A stretch of DNA of 64,000 nt from Acinetobacter sp. ANC 3929. Its GTDB lineage: Bacteria; Pseudomonadota; Gammaproteobacteria; Pseudomonadales; Moraxellaceae. The notes beneath the pieces are model-generated. The model saw nothing but the letters and a program-made list of their open reading frames with translations. It had not been told where the DNA came from and made no database searches. Location: contig NZ_KB850000.1 in assembly GCF_000369405.1 (NCBI RefSeq), positions 1,012,768 through 1,076,767 on the forward strand. The letters run 5' to 3'. Below, piece after piece: positions 9,217 to 18,175 of the stretch. Numbering within the stretch: position 1 is the stretch's first letter; the number at the start of each line of letters is the position of its first letter. The position numbers and the translations under genes are program-made.

Positions 9217-9387
9217 ATGAACGCACCATTCAGCCTTTTCACTCGTAGTACAGATGCAGCTCAATCATTGCCAATGTTGCATTCAAACAACCTGTTTGCC
9301 TTAGGTCGCGAAATCCGCATCATGCATGCTGGTGAGGAATATCGTTTACGATTAACTCGCAATAACCGCCTCATTTTAACGAAGTAA
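9217..9387 (+). CDS. hemP: Hemin uptake protein HemP
   Basis: A short gene of 56 codons before the stop. The C-terminal half matches the HemP/HmuP family: a basic stretch, then HAGEEYRLRLTRNNRLILTK at the very end. A ribosome-binding sequence CACGGAG lies about 11 bp before the ATG. HemP proteins are small cytoplasmic proteins linked to activation of heme-receptor genes. Here it stands alone with no heme receptor beside it. The strong promoter with a Fur box and the terminator behind it make it a one-gene iron-regulated transcript. Confidence 0.9.
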   Translation: MNAPFSLFTRSTDAAQSLPMLHSNNLFALGREIRIMHAGEEYRLRLTRNNRLILTK

Positions 9388-9425
9388 TATAATAATAATC
9401 GGACAACAATAAAAAACGTGGGAAT

Positions 9426-9455
9426 AGCAGTATGTCAGCGCATACTGCTTTTTTA
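9426..9455 (+). terminator. Intrinsic terminator of hemP
   Basis: A 9-bp perfect stem (AGCAGTATG with CATACTGCT), a 6-base loop and a following run of T. It lies 38 bp past the hemP stop and faces the convergent sensor-kinase gene. Confidence 0.85.
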
Positions 9456-9481
9456 GTTTACTTATTGAATAAAAAATACGC

Positions 9482-10813
9482 TCATATTTTGAAGCTTATT
9501 TTAACCTGTAGCCCTCCATGTTCAGACTGTGCAAACCTAATTTCGCCATGATGCAATTCAATGATTTTTTTACAAATCGAGAGTCCTAAGCCTGAACCTT
9601 GTGTCTTAGTTCCCAAAACACGATAGAAACGTTCGCCCAGCCGCTCTAAAATTTCTGTATTGAGACCATTCCCATCATTTTCAATACTCAATTCTCGCTC
9701 ATGAGATCGCTGATTTAATGCAATATAGACCGTTCCATTTTCTGGTGTATATCGAATTGCATTGTCTAAAATATTGCGTATGCAGGTAAAGATCAGCTGT
9801 TGATTCGCTAAAATCGTACTGTCAGGCAGACTAGACGTTTGCTGGAGTTGAATTGCCTTCTCATGTGCAAATAAACCCAATGCTTGGGCTGCCTCATCGA
9901 CCACCAATTGCAATGCAAACTTAGTTTTGGGAAGATTGTCTGAATGCTCAGGATCCAATCGTGCCAACAGCAACAGATTTTCTAAAGTTTGAATTCCACG
10001 ACTCACGTCTTGCTGCATTTGTGAAAAATCGACCGCACGTTCTGGATATTTACGCTGCAACAATTGTAAACGCATCTGGATTGCGGACAATGGCGAGCGT
10101 AACTCATGTGATGCATCTGCAGTAAAGCGCTGCTCAGCCAGCAACGCATGATCTAGTCGATTTAATAATCGATTTAATTGACCCAGCATCGGTTGTAATT
10201 CCTTTAGCTCAACCTCTCCCGTTTGAATCGGTGATAGATCATCAGCATTCTTTGCAGAAATTTCAGTGGATAATTGATGAATGACTTTAAATTGGCGTTT
10301 AATCAAAAAATGTAACATGATCCATTGCATCAGCCACACCAAGATTAAAATCAGTGCATAACCCGCAAAACTATTCAGCAAGTCTTTAAAACGTTCGCCT
10401 AACGGCTGTAAAATCAACACCTGCATAGGTGCATGCTCACCTTCACCTGCATAGCTCCGCCATAGTTGACCTTTCTGCCAAATCAGGCCAAAGTCACCCT
10501 GTGTTGCGTTAATCAAAGTGTAATACTGCGGATCAAGATGGAAATCTTCTGACTGAGTTAACGTCTGCCGCTGATTGCTCAAGCGATATTGAATATCAAA
10601 CTGTTCACTTAATTCATCAATCTGCTGCCCTGATGTTGTAGTCAAATCCGTAATCAGCAACATGTCTGAAATCTCATCCATGATTTCATCTTGCACTTGC
10701 ATGGTTTGATACACTGAAATCACGGCGAATAAAAGTAATGCCACACAACCAGCGACAATTGAACTGATCAAAGAGGTTTTCACCAACTTAGTTTGCAATG
10801 ACACCACTTTCAT
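9482..10813 (-). CDS. qseC: Sensor histidine kinase, QseC/PmrB type
   Basis: A 443-residue inner-membrane kinase. TM1 is at about residues 13-35, then a periplasmic sensor region of ~120 residues, TM2 near 148-168 (ALILILVWLMQWIML), a HAMP-like linker, the H-box ASHELRSPL near 236, and a catalytic ATPase domain with N-box DNAIRYTPENG and the GSGLGLSICKKI box near the end. It is 4 bp from the response-regulator gene. The order ygiW-regulator-kinase is that of E. coli ygiW-qseB-qseC, so QseC is the preferred name. PmrB is the main alternative, and the signal sensed cannot be told from the sequence. Confidence 0.85.
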   Translation of the reverse strand: MKVVSLQTKLVKTSLISSIVAGCVALLLFAVISVYQTMQVQDEIMDEISDMLLITDLTTTSGQQIDELSEQFDIQYRLSNQRQTLTQSEDFHLDPQYYTLINATQGDFGLIWQKGQLWRSYAGEGEHAPMQVLILQPLGERFKDLLNSFAGYALILILVWLMQWIMLHFLIKRQFKVIHQLSTEISAKNADDLSPIQTGEVELKELQPMLGQLNRLLNRLDHALLAEQRFTADASHELRSPLSAIQMRLQLLQRKYPERAVDFSQMQQDVSRGIQTLENLLLLARLDPEHSDNLPKTKFALQLVVDEAAQALGLFAHEKAIQLQQTSSLPDSTILANQQLIFTCIRNILDNAIRYTPENGTVYIALNQRSHERELSIENDGNGLNTEILERLGERFYRVLGTKTQGSGLGLSICKKIIELHHGEIRFAQSEHGGLQVKISFKI

Positions 10814-10817
10814 TCTG

Positions 10818-11477
10818 TTATTCCTGATGCATGCGGTAGCCTAAACCACGAATGGTTTTAATATATTGCCCGCCAATTTTCTTCCGAATTTGATAAATAA
10901 ACACTTCAATGGCATTACTTTCGATTTCATCGCCCCATGCATACAAAGACTCTTCGAGTTGCTCCCGTGTCAGAATATGATCTGGCTTTTGCATCAATTT
11001 ATATAAAATTTGAAACTCTTTTGCAGTCAGGTTAATGATTTGTCCCGCCTTGCTTAATGTTTTTGCCTGTGGGTCCAGTTGTAAATCCAGAAAACTGAGA
11101 TACTGACCCGCTTGAGCCTGATGCTGACGTAACTGTGAACGAACCCGTGCCGACAATTCCTCTAAATTAAATGGCTTGACCAAATAATCATTAGCACCAA
11201 GATCTAAACCTTCAACTCGGTCATGAATATGATCTTTAGCAGTAATAAAAATCACGGGAGTTTTCGAGTTCTGACGACGAATGCTCTTCAAAATCTCATC
11301 TCCAGAAGCTTGCGGCAATCCACGATCAAGTAAGATACAATCATATTGATGCTGTTCGACAGCTAGAATTGCATGATCACCGCGCTCCACCCAATCAACG
11401 CTATAGCCATCCATCTCGAGCCAGTCTTTGATACTTTCTGCCTGAGATGCATCATCTTCAGCCAATAAAATTCGCAT
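10818..11477 (-). CDS. qseB: Response regulator, OmpR/PhoB family (QseB-like)
   Basis: Start chosen at MRILLAEDDASQ (11477). A receiver domain at residues 1-115 carries the acidic pair EDD, the phospho-acceptor Asp in LLDRGLP near 51, and the Lys of VKPF near 101. A winged-helix DNA-binding domain follows (LTAKEFQILYKLM, then IEVFIYQIRKKI and IRGLGYRM). It is the cytoplasmic partner of the adjacent kinase and would control its regulon, probably including the BOF protein gene just upstream. Confidence 0.9.
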   Translation of the reverse strand: MRILLAEDDASQAESIKDWLEMDGYSVDWVERGDHAILAVEQHQYDCILLDRGLPQASGDEILKSIRRQNSKTPVIFITAKDHIHDRVEGLDLGANDYLVKPFNLEELSARVRSQLRQHQAQAGQYLSFLDLQLDPQAKTLSKAGQIINLTAKEFQILYKLMQKPDHILTREQLEESLYAWGDEIESNAIEVFIYQIRKKIGGQYIKTIRGLGYRMHQE

Positions 11478-11536
11478 AAAATCATACATCCATCTGCTCA
11501 CCCAGATTTATCATGCCCTTAAATTGCTCAGCAAGC

Positions 11537-11570
11537 AAAAAAACCACATGATTGATCATGTGGTTTTTTT
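11537..11570 (-). terminator. Terminator between ygiW-like gene and the two-component genes
   Basis: A near-perfect palindrome: AAAAAAACCACATGAT pairs with ATCATGTGGTTTTTTT around a 2-base loop. It stands directly after the BOF-protein gene on the minus strand and would also read as a terminator from the other direction. It separates ygiW-like transcription from that of the regulator and kinase. Confidence 0.8.
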
Positions 11571-11582
11571 AAGTCATACAGC

Positions 11583-11948
11583 TTAGAATTTAACTTGGTT
11601 TACATCAACTTCAACACGCTTTGCTGGTTTATAGTCGATATCAACTTCACCAATAATCGTCACAGGTGTTTTTGCTGAGACTGGTTTGCCCATCCATAAG
11701 TCATCATCAATATCGACCGTGATGCTGCCTGTTTGATCGCTAAACTGATATTTCTCATCACCTGTTGCTTTTACGATATAGCCTTTTAATTGTACTGGCG
11801 TATCATCTTTCAAGCTTAATGCTTGTTTCACCGTCGTTGTTTGTGTCGGAGCCAAAGCTTGTTGATTGACAGCACCTGTATTCGCGACGGCAAATGTTGT
11901 TGCACCAACCAAACCAGCAATCACTGCAACTTTAGAAAATACGTTCAT
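11583..11948 (-). CDS. ygiW: YgiW/BOF-family periplasmic OB-fold protein
   Basis: The protein is about 121 residues. Start set at 11948 because GAGGATATAAAG precedes this ATG and gives a clean signal peptide (MNVFSKVAVIAGLVGATTFA). The mature part has the BOF fold signature: a segment VKQALSLKDDTPVQLKGYI, then GSITVDIDDDLWMG and TIIGEVDID. BOF proteins are periplasmic, lack clear enzymatic residues and are implicated in stress tolerance and possibly ligand sensing. The neighbouring qseBC-like genes repeat the E. coli ygiW-qseBC arrangement. Confidence 0.87.
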   Translation of the reverse strand: MNVFSKVAVIAGLVGATTFAVANTGAVNQQALAPTQTTTVKQALSLKDDTPVQLKGYIVKATGDEKYQFSDQTGSITVDIDDDLWMGKPVSAKTPVTIIGEVDIDYKPAKRVEVDVNQVKF

Positions 11949-12035
11949 CTTTATATCCTCATCATGGTTCATCATTTCGATGTAGTCATTAAAACAAATG
12001 AAGATGAGGTGAATCTGAAGATTAAAATTTTCTGT

Positions 12036-13814
12036 TTAACTCAAAGGAACCACACGTAATACTTCCTCTAATGTGGTCACACCTTCGATCACTTTACGGG
12101 CGCCTGCAATACGCAATGGTTCAATCCCTTCTTTCTTGGCTTGTGCTCTTAAATCATTCAATGTGCCATGTGCGCTGATTAATGACTTTGACTCTAAACT
12201 GACAGGCATAAACTCATAAATACCGACACGACCTTTGTAGCCAGTATGACGGCAGGCTTCACAACCAACTGCTTTGTACATGGTGGTTGGCATATCCATC
12301 ATATAGTCAAAGGTCAAATGCTCCCACTCATGTTCATTCATGTGTGTTTCTTGTTTGCAATGTGGGCAAAGTCTACGCACCAAACGTTGCGCCAAAACAC
12401 CGAGAATGGTTGCTGCTGTAAGGAATGGCTGTATACCCAAATCATGTAAACGCGTTAAGCTCGATGGTGCATCATTGGTGTGAAGTGTTGAAAGCACTAA
12501 ATGTCCCGTTAATGCCGCTTGAATCGCCATATTCGCAGTATCATGGTCACGAATCTCCCCCACCATAATAATATCGGGGTCTTGACGCATTAGCGCACGT
12601 ACGCCATCAGCAAAACCTAATTCAATATTTGGATTGACCTGCATTTGGTTAAAGCTTGGCTCTAACATCTCAATCGGGTCTTCAATGGTACAAACATTGA
12701 CTTGTTCTGTTGCCAATTGTTTTAAAGATGAATACAGCGTGGTGGTTTTACCTGAACCCGTTGGACCTGTAACCAAGATAATACCGTGACTGTGCTGCGT
12801 CATCTGCTGCCAGCTCTGTAACAAATGCCCTTCAAAACCGAGTTGCTGGAAACTACGTACCAACACTTCTGGATCAAAGATACGCATCACCAGTTTTTCA
12901 CCAAATGCAGTCGGCAACGTCGAAAGACGGAGTTCAGTTTCCTGACCTTTCGGTGTCCGCGTTTTTAAACGGCCATCTTGAGGCTTGCGTTTTTCTGCCA
13001 CATTCATACGACCAAGAATCTTAATACGTGAAATCACGGCGGTAAGTGTATTTGCGGGCATGTTATAGATGGTATGCAAGACACCATCAATACGGAAACG
13101 CACCTTGCCTTTATCTTTACGCGGTTCCAAGTGAATATCGCTAGCACCTTGCTCGAAAGCAAATTGCAGTACCCAATCCACCAGTTTGACAATATGCTGA
13201 TCATTGGCATCAGGATTTTGCGCATCACCCAACTGCAATAAAGCTTCGACACCCTTGTTTTCACGGTCATAAACACTCGCATTCTGCGACGAGCTGACCG
13301 CACGGCTGACTTGGTAATATTCAACAAGATAACGTTGCAATTGTTCTGGATTTAACAGAACTTTTTCGATCTTCTTCGGCGCTAAGCTACGCTCTAGGTT
13401 ATTCAGCCATTCTGTCGTAAAGGGCTGATCGGTACCAATCAAAATTCGATCAGGGTGTACATCGACCGCTAAAATGTGGTTGCGCACCGCAAATTCTTGT
13501 GACATGACACTGGTAAGCGCAGCTACATCCGCTTTGAGTGGGTCAATCACAAACAGCGGCATTTCTGCTTTTTCAGCCAGCCACTGACACAAACGGTTAA
13601 GCGTCAATGTTGAGCTGGCATTGAGTTGATCTTTTAAATTAAAATTGGCAATCCATTGCAAAGGATGCCATTTCAATTGTTCTTTTTGACGATGCGTGGT
13701 TTGAACGAGTAATTTATCTCGTTCAGTAATACGACCATCTTTCAGTAGTTGCTCTAAGCACCACGTCACATCAATGGTAAAAGAAAAATTTGTAAATTTT
13801 GCCTGCGCTTGCAT
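12036..13814 (-). CDS. gspE: Type II secretion / type IV pilus family ATPase (GspE/PilB-like)
   Basis: A hexameric cytoplasmic ATPase that powers pseudopilus or pilus assembly. The ATG at 13814 follows a GGGGAACTGACGG stretch and is preferred to an upstream TTG. An N-terminal MshEN-like domain covers about 1-150. The motor carries Walker A GPTGSGKTTTLYS near residue 348, an Asp box with IEDPIE, Walker B IIMVGEIRD, a His box and a tetracysteine zinc site (CPHC and CEAC) near 480-525. It stands alone without other gsp or pil genes, as is common in Acinetobacter where the T2SS genes are scattered. GspE is favoured over PilB, but not proven. Confidence 0.85.
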   Translation of the reverse strand: MQAQAKFTNFSFTIDVTWCLEQLLKDGRITERDKLLVQTTHRQKEQLKWHPLQWIANFNLKDQLNASSTLTLNRLCQWLAEKAEMPLFVIDPLKADVAALTSVMSQEFAVRNHILAVDVHPDRILIGTDQPFTTEWLNNLERSLAPKKIEKVLLNPEQLQRYLVEYYQVSRAVSSSQNASVYDRENKGVEALLQLGDAQNPDANDQHIVKLVDWVLQFAFEQGASDIHLEPRKDKGKVRFRIDGVLHTIYNMPANTLTAVISRIKILGRMNVAEKRKPQDGRLKTRTPKGQETELRLSTLPTAFGEKLVMRIFDPEVLVRSFQQLGFEGHLLQSWQQMTQHSHGIILVTGPTGSGKTTTLYSSLKQLATEQVNVCTIEDPIEMLEPSFNQMQVNPNIELGFADGVRALMRQDPDIIMVGEIRDHDTANMAIQAALTGHLVLSTLHTNDAPSSLTRLHDLGIQPFLTAATILGVLAQRLVRRLCPHCKQETHMNEHEWEHLTFDYMMDMPTTMYKAVGCEACRHTGYKGRVGIYEFMPVSLESKSLISAHGTLNDLRAQAKKEGIEPLRIAGARKVIEGVTTLEEVLRVVPLS

Positions 13815-13861
13815 GACCGTCAGTTCCCCAAATTTTAAACTCAATTATATTTTTTAAAGTT

Positions 13862-14593
13862 TTAGCTTTGTTCTACAGCCACCACAGTGACGTTCCGATC
13901 ATCCACTGTAAAACGAATATTCAATTCTGCAAAACACATTCCATAGACCCGTTCAGCATCCTGTTGATATGCAGGTCTTGGATCTAAAGATAACACTTGT
14001 TCCAGTTCATCGAATATCTTTTTGCCCAAAATCATTTGCTTTAATAGCTGTTGCTGCTGTGACTGTGCAGTTTCTGTCCAACGTACTATTTTGCGAATGG
14101 GTTGTTCATGTGCATAACCACTCTGTGAATCCGCAATCGCATCCGAATATTGAATATACGGTTTGATGTCTAAAATCGGTGTGCCATGCAATAAATCGCT
14201 GCCGGTCACATACAAACGAATAGATTTTCCATGTTTCTCAACCCGTAGAAAACGAACCACAGACAACCCAATTGGAGATGGTCGATACATGCTTCGCGTT
14301 GCAAAAACACCTATTTTTTGATTCCCACCCAAGCGTGGCGGACGCACTTGTGGACGAAATTTAGACATTTGATTCAAAGAGTTATCTTGATTTTTATTTT
14401 CATGAAACTGCCAAAGCAACCACAAATGGCTAAAATCTTCGATACCCTCAAATGCAGAAATATCATTATAGGGTTCTGTCATCTCTATGAATGACTCGAC
14501 TTGAACGAGATTTGGCTGTCGCGGAATACCAAACTTCTCACGATAAGGTGAATGCATATGACCGATGATCGGCATGACTACAGAGTTGCTCAT
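13862..14593 (-). CDS. trmO: tRNA (N6-threonylcarbamoyladenosine(37)-N6)-methyltransferase TrmO
   Basis: A 243-residue member of the TsaA/YaeB (TrmO) family, which methylates t6A37 of tRNA-Thr using S-adenosylmethionine. Visible hallmarks are IGHMHSPYREKFGIPRQP near the start, FEGIEDFSHLWLLWQFHEN, then FATRSMYRPSPIGLSVVRF and the LDIKPYIQYSD segment. The ATG at 14593 is preferred to the GTG one codon earlier. It is convergent with nothing and divergent from fpr across about 100 bp. Confidence 0.93.
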   Translation of the reverse strand: MSNSVVMPIIGHMHSPYREKFGIPRQPNLVQVESFIEMTEPYNDISAFEGIEDFSHLWLLWQFHENKNQDNSLNQMSKFRPQVRPPRLGGNQKIGVFATRSMYRPSPIGLSVVRFLRVEKHGKSIRLYVTGSDLLHGTPILDIKPYIQYSDAIADSQSGYAHEQPIRKIVRWTETAQSQQQQLLKQMILGKKIFDELEQVLSLDPRPAYQQDAERVYGMCFAELNIRFTVDDRNVTVVAVEQS

Positions 14594-14693
14594 CACTTTT
14601 TCTTATAAACACAATTAAATATATTCAGTTTATCGAGAATGATTTTAGATTAGAATAGCTATCTGTTTCTTTTAACTGTGATCGAGACCTTTA

Positions 14694-15473
14694 ATGGCTG
14701 CTTTTAACGTTGAACGCATTACTCATGTTCACCACTGGAATGACACGCTTTTCAGTTTTAAAACGACACGCGACACCAGCTTACGTTTTAAAAATGGTCA
14801 GTTTGTGATGATCGGCCTTGAAGTGAATGGTAAGCCTTTAATGCGTGCTTATTCGATCGCGAGTGCGAATTATGAAGAAGAACTCGAATTCTTCTCTATT
14901 AAAGTACAAGACGGTCCATTAACTTCTATTTTACAAAAAGTACAAGTGGGCGACGAAATCCTGATTTCTAAAAAGCCTACAGGCACTTTAGTACACGACG
15001 ACTTATTACCAGGTAAAAATTTATACCTTTTATCTTCTGGTACTGGCCTTGCCCCGTTCCTTTCACTTCTTCGTGACCCAGAAACTTACGAAAAATTTGA
15101 GAAAGTGATCATGGTTCACGGTACACGTTATGTATCTGAACTTGCTTACCAAGATTTGATCTTAAATGAGCTTCCAAATCATGAGTTCTTTGAAGAGTTA
15201 GGTATCAAAGACAAACTGGTTTACTACCCAACTGTTACACGTGAGCCATTCCACACCCAAGGTCGCGTAACAACTGCAATTGAAACTGGCGAACTCTTTG
15301 AAAAAATTGGTTTACCGCGTTTCAACCGTGAAACTGACCGTGCGATGCTGTGTGGTAGCCCTGCTTTCTTAAAAGACGTTGCTGCATTGCTTGATGAACA
15401 TGGCTTAGTAGAATCACCACGTATGGGCGTTATGGGTGATTATGTCATCGAACGCGCATTTGTTGAAAAATAA
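14694..15473 (+). CDS. fpr: Ferredoxin--NADP+ reductase
   Basis: A 259-residue FAD flavoprotein moving electrons between NADPH and ferredoxin or flavodoxin. The FAD-binding RAYSIAS motif is near residue 49, a phosphate-binding DGPLTS near 78, the NADP-binding LLSSGTGLAPFLSLLRDP near 110-127, and CGSPAFLKDV near 223. The protein ends VIERAFVEK, the short aromatic-plus-charged tail typical of bacterial subclass I enzymes. A single-gene transcript ended by a clear terminator. Confidence 0.95.
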   Translation: MAAFNVERITHVHHWNDTLFSFKTTRDTSLRFKNGQFVMIGLEVNGKPLMRAYSIASANYEEELEFFSIKVQDGPLTSILQKVQVGDEILISKKPTGTLVHDDLLPGKNLYLLSSGTGLAPFLSLLRDPETYEKFEKVIMVHGTRYVSELAYQDLILNELPNHEFFEELGIKDKLVYYPTVTREPFHTQGRVTTAIETGELFEKIGLPRFNRETDRAMLCGSPAFLKDVAALLDEHGLVESPRMGVMGDYVIERAFVEK

Positions 15474-15490
15474 CACTGAATAAATAATAA

Positions 15491-15519
15491 AAAACCGAGG
15501 TTTTATCCTCGGTTTTTTT
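15491..15519 (+). terminator. Intrinsic terminator of fpr
   Basis: A 10-bp perfect stem (AAAACCGAGG with CCTCGGTTTT), 6-base loop, then a run of T, 18 bp after the fpr stop. Confidence 0.9.
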
Positions 15520-15607
15520 ATTTGAATACTTTTTAAATTAGCTTTAAGATTTTATTTATATTAATTTTAGTAAAAATACTATTTAATAAAACTAAATATA
15601 ATATCTC

Positions 15608-16168
15608 TTAAGCCGCTTCCAAATGAATTAATCGCTCAATATAATACCAACACTCTTCTATTTGAGCATGATCCTTATTTACTTTTGCATAAGCAGTCAT
15701 ACCATCTAATATATTAATATACATTGCTGTAAGAACGTGTGGTTGATATACCTTAGCTTTTTCAAATAATGCTTCAACCAGTCCCATTAACCATTCGCGA
15801 TACTCTACGATTGGCTTAATAATAGATGGATATTGTTGTAATATTTCTAAAGAAGCTTTTTGAAACATGCAACCATGAAAATCATCTGAGTTAAACCAGC
15901 CTAAGTGCCAAAAATAGACGGCCTTAATTTTCCCCAAATAATCATCTTCTTGCTTCAAATTAACTTCATGTTCAATTGCCTCTTGAATACTTTTATTCCT
16001 TCTAGATAGGCACTCTTCAATCAGGTTCTCTTTGGAAGGAAAGTATTTATAGAAAGTCATCTTCGCAACACCTGACTCACTAATAATTCGGTCCACACCT
16101 ACAGAGCTGTAGTTATGGCGGTTAAAAAGGTCTAGAGCCGTTGCAATAATATCTTCTTTTTTTGACAT
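15608..16168 (-). CDS. TetR/AcrR-family transcriptional regulator
   Basis: The protein is 186 residues. An N-terminal helix-turn-helix (IIATALDLFNRHNYSSVGVDR, then GVAKMTFYKYFPSKENLIEE) at residues 7-54 is typical of TetR repressors. The C-terminal ligand-binding region has no feature that reveals the ligand. The gene is divergent from the heme-oxygenase-fold enzyme gene across a 447-bp AT-rich spacer that contains three palindromes, so it may control itself and that enzyme. Confidence 0.9.
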   Translation of the reverse strand: MSKKEDIIATALDLFNRHNYSSVGVDRIISESGVAKMTFYKYFPSKENLIEECLSRRNKSIQEAIEHEVNLKQEDDYLGKIKAVYFWHLGWFNSDDFHGCMFQKASLEILQQYPSIIKPIVEYREWLMGLVEALFEKAKVYQPHVLTAMYINILDGMTAYAKVNKDHAQIEECWYYIERLIHLEAA

Positions 16169-16615
16169 TTTATTATCCTTTTAGAATTCTATCAAAAAAC
16201 TTAATGCATTATTTAGACATAGTTTACATGCTGGAAAGTTCTGGTCACTATGTATGTTTATGTTATTTTAAGAGCATTATCGAAAAGTCGTATTTTCTTT
16301 ACTGTCCCTCTTATAGGGTATGTAAAAATCTGTCTATACACAAGATCATTTGTAAAAAAATCTTTCTATTTTTAAAATAAAAAAATATAGCGTGAATCAA
16401 TTCACCTTTTTTCAACAGTTAAGTTAATTAATAAACTTTCTTACTATTTTTTAGTCTTCTTAATAAATTGATTTCACAAAAAAATCATTTTATATTTAAA
16501 TCATCCAATAAAAAGATGTTTGGTTGAACCAATAGTTATATTCATAAGCAACCAAAAAAATCTAACTAAATAATTGGAAAAGCAATAATATTATTAATCC
16601 ATCGAGTATAAAACT
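16169..16615. promoter_or_regulatory. AT-rich divergent intergenic region with three palindromes
   Basis: No protein-coding gene is supported in this 447-bp spacer. It contains TAGAATTCTA (16182-16191), 14 bp before the TetR start; GTGAATcaATTCAC (16392-16405); and TTGGTTgAACCAA (16520-16532). Any of these could be the operator of the TetR-type regulator. No promoter could be assigned with confidence because the whole stretch is rich in A and T. Confidence 0.45.
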
Positions 16616-17470
16616 ATGCCAAAAAAATTTGAAAACTTTAACAACCCAAGACAGAATGCTATTGAAGGAATGAAGAATAGTATTTCTGTTGAGCTATGGA
16701 ACAAGAACCTGAACTTTCTGAATCAATTACGTACAGAGATTTCAAATCATCCTGTTTCACGCCATCCAGCTATTCAACTTTTAAATGACGGCGTAATTGA
16801 CAAAGAAACTTTGAAACATATTCACTTAGAATATCGTCATGCCATCGTACAGGTATTTACCGATGCATTGTTGATGGCACAATTTCAAACCAAACAGTTA
16901 GAACCACGCTTACTTTCTGGTTCAAAAATGTTCCCGCGCTTTTTACTTAATCTTAATATTTTGGATGAGTTCGGATTCCGTCCTGGCCTTGATGAAGAAG
17001 AATACTATTCTGGCAATCCTGAATATGCACATTACCCGCTGTTTGAAGATGTGTTAAATGACTTTGAATTGAGTCAATCGGAACGGAATGACTATCAACC
17101 TTCATTAATTTCTCAACGTGTTCGCAATTATCTGGAGAACTCATTTCACAGCTATCAAGCTGTTTCTGCCCTGCTAGCAGTCGCAGAAGAAGAGGTGATT
17201 TTATTTAGCCCTGCATTGCGTCAAGCAACCAAGGCTGTCGGTTTTGATGTAGACAGTGGTTATTACTATGTGCATGGCGTGTCACATGATGCATCTGCTG
17301 AAGCTGCCGATGATGATCATGAAGACGATTTATGGTTCGTATTAGCTCAAGCCTGTGTCGAATCTGAATATGCATCTATTCGCCAAATTTGTCTTGAATA
17401 TTGTGATTTGTGGGAACAATTCTGGGATGAACAAATTGCATATTATGGAACATTCAAAAAACTGGCTTAA
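16616..17470 (+). CDS. Heme-oxygenase-fold diiron-type (HDO-like) oxidase
   Basis: A 284-residue, all-helical protein resembling the iron-containing redox enzyme family (TenA/heme-oxygenase-like diiron oxidases). Candidate metal ligands in the expected order are Glu and His in IHLEYRHAIVQ near residue 70, a Glu cluster in AEEEVILF near 190, and the HDASAEAADDDHEDDLW segment near 221-237. Known members cleave or hydroxylate amino or fatty acids (for example UndA, BesC), but the substrate here cannot be read from sequence. No signal peptide, so cytoplasmic. Divergent from a TetR regulator and ended by its own terminator. Confidence 0.7.
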   Translation: MPKKFENFNNPRQNAIEGMKNSISVELWNKNLNFLNQLRTEISNHPVSRHPAIQLLNDGVIDKETLKHIHLEYRHAIVQVFTDALLMAQFQTKQLEPRLLSGSKMFPRFLLNLNILDEFGFRPGLDEEEYYSGNPEYAHYPLFEDVLNDFELSQSERNDYQPSLISQRVRNYLENSFHSYQAVSALLAVAEEEVILFSPALRQATKAVGFDVDSGYYYVHGVSHDASAEAADDDHEDDLWFVLAQACVESEYASIRQICLEYCDLWEQFWDEQIAYYGTFKKLA

Positions 17471-17486
17471 TTTCCCTACCACAAGG

Positions 17487-17524
17487 AGCCATCTTCAACG
17501 TTTCTGTTGAAAGATGGCTTTTTT
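17487..17524 (+). terminator. Terminator after the HDO-like gene
   Basis: AGCCATCTT-CAAC pairs with GTTG-a-AAGATGGCT around a short loop and is followed by six T. It begins 17 bp after the stop. Confidence 0.85.
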
Positions 17525-17638
17525 ATGGATTGAGAAAAAAAGAAGCTCTACACTCTAACTGTTCAGTGCTTAATTTAGTCAAAGTCAGCTGGCAATTTAC
17601 GTTATAATTCAACTTTCTTTCCCGCAAATATCCAGCGC

Positions 17639-18094
17639 ATGTTTTCACAATTTGATGTCAACTTATTGGTTCTTCTTGTTTTATTAGGCTGTGGTGTCTT
17701 TAGTCAAAATACAGCGGTGACTGTGGCGGCAGCTTGCCTGATCTTGGTAAAGCTCACGCCTTTAAATCAATTTTTCCCTTATATTCAAAATCATGGTTTG
17801 AATATCGGCATTATTATTTTAACCATTGGCGTACTTGCACCGATTGCGAGTGGTAAAATCAGCGGTGAAAGCATTCTAAAATCATTCATCAGTATCAAAT
17901 CCCTCGCTGCAATTGCTGTGGGCTTATTGGTCGCCTGGCTGGGTGGACGCGGTGTGAAGCTGATGAGTAACCAACCTGATGTAGTTGCAGGATTATTGAT
18001 TGGCACCGTGGCAGGTGTTGCGCTGTTACGTGGCGTCCCAGTAGGGCCACTCATTGCTGCAGGAATCTTATCCTTACTGATTGGCAAGTCTTAA
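17639..18094 (+). CDS. DUF441 (YeaL-like) inner membrane protein
   Basis: A 151-residue hydrophobic protein with about four transmembrane segments (near residues 8-36, 50-70, 84-102 and 115-147). Conserved DUF441 traits include [20 protein letters not shown], then [12 protein letters not shown] and the C-terminal [18 protein letters not shown]. The function of the family is unknown. It stands alone, upstream of and convergent with metR. Confidence 0.88.
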   Translation: MFSQFDVNLLVLLVLLGCGVFSQNTAVTVAAACLILVKLTPLNQFFPYIQNHGLNIGIIILTIGVLAPIASGKISGESILKSFISIKSLAAIAVGLLVAWLGGRGVKLMSNQPDVVAGLLIGTVAGVALLRGVPVGPLIAAGILSLLIGKS

Positions 18095-18175
18095 ATATTG
18101 CATGCTTGCAGTACGCCATCTTATTGCCGAAAGGTAGAAGTTCATTTCCCCTACCTTTTAAGCTTTAACAATTTG

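Noticed and set aside
9482..11477. PmrA/PmrB (polymyxin resistance) identity of the two-component genes
   Set aside because: No pmrC/eptA gene is adjacent, and the ygiW-like neighbour reproduces the qseBC context; kept only as an alternative.
16162..16380. A 72-codon plus-strand frame in the TetR/HDO spacer
   Set aside because: Cys/Tyr/Phe-rich translation typical of AT-rich non-coding DNA, no ribosome-binding site and no resemblance to a known family.
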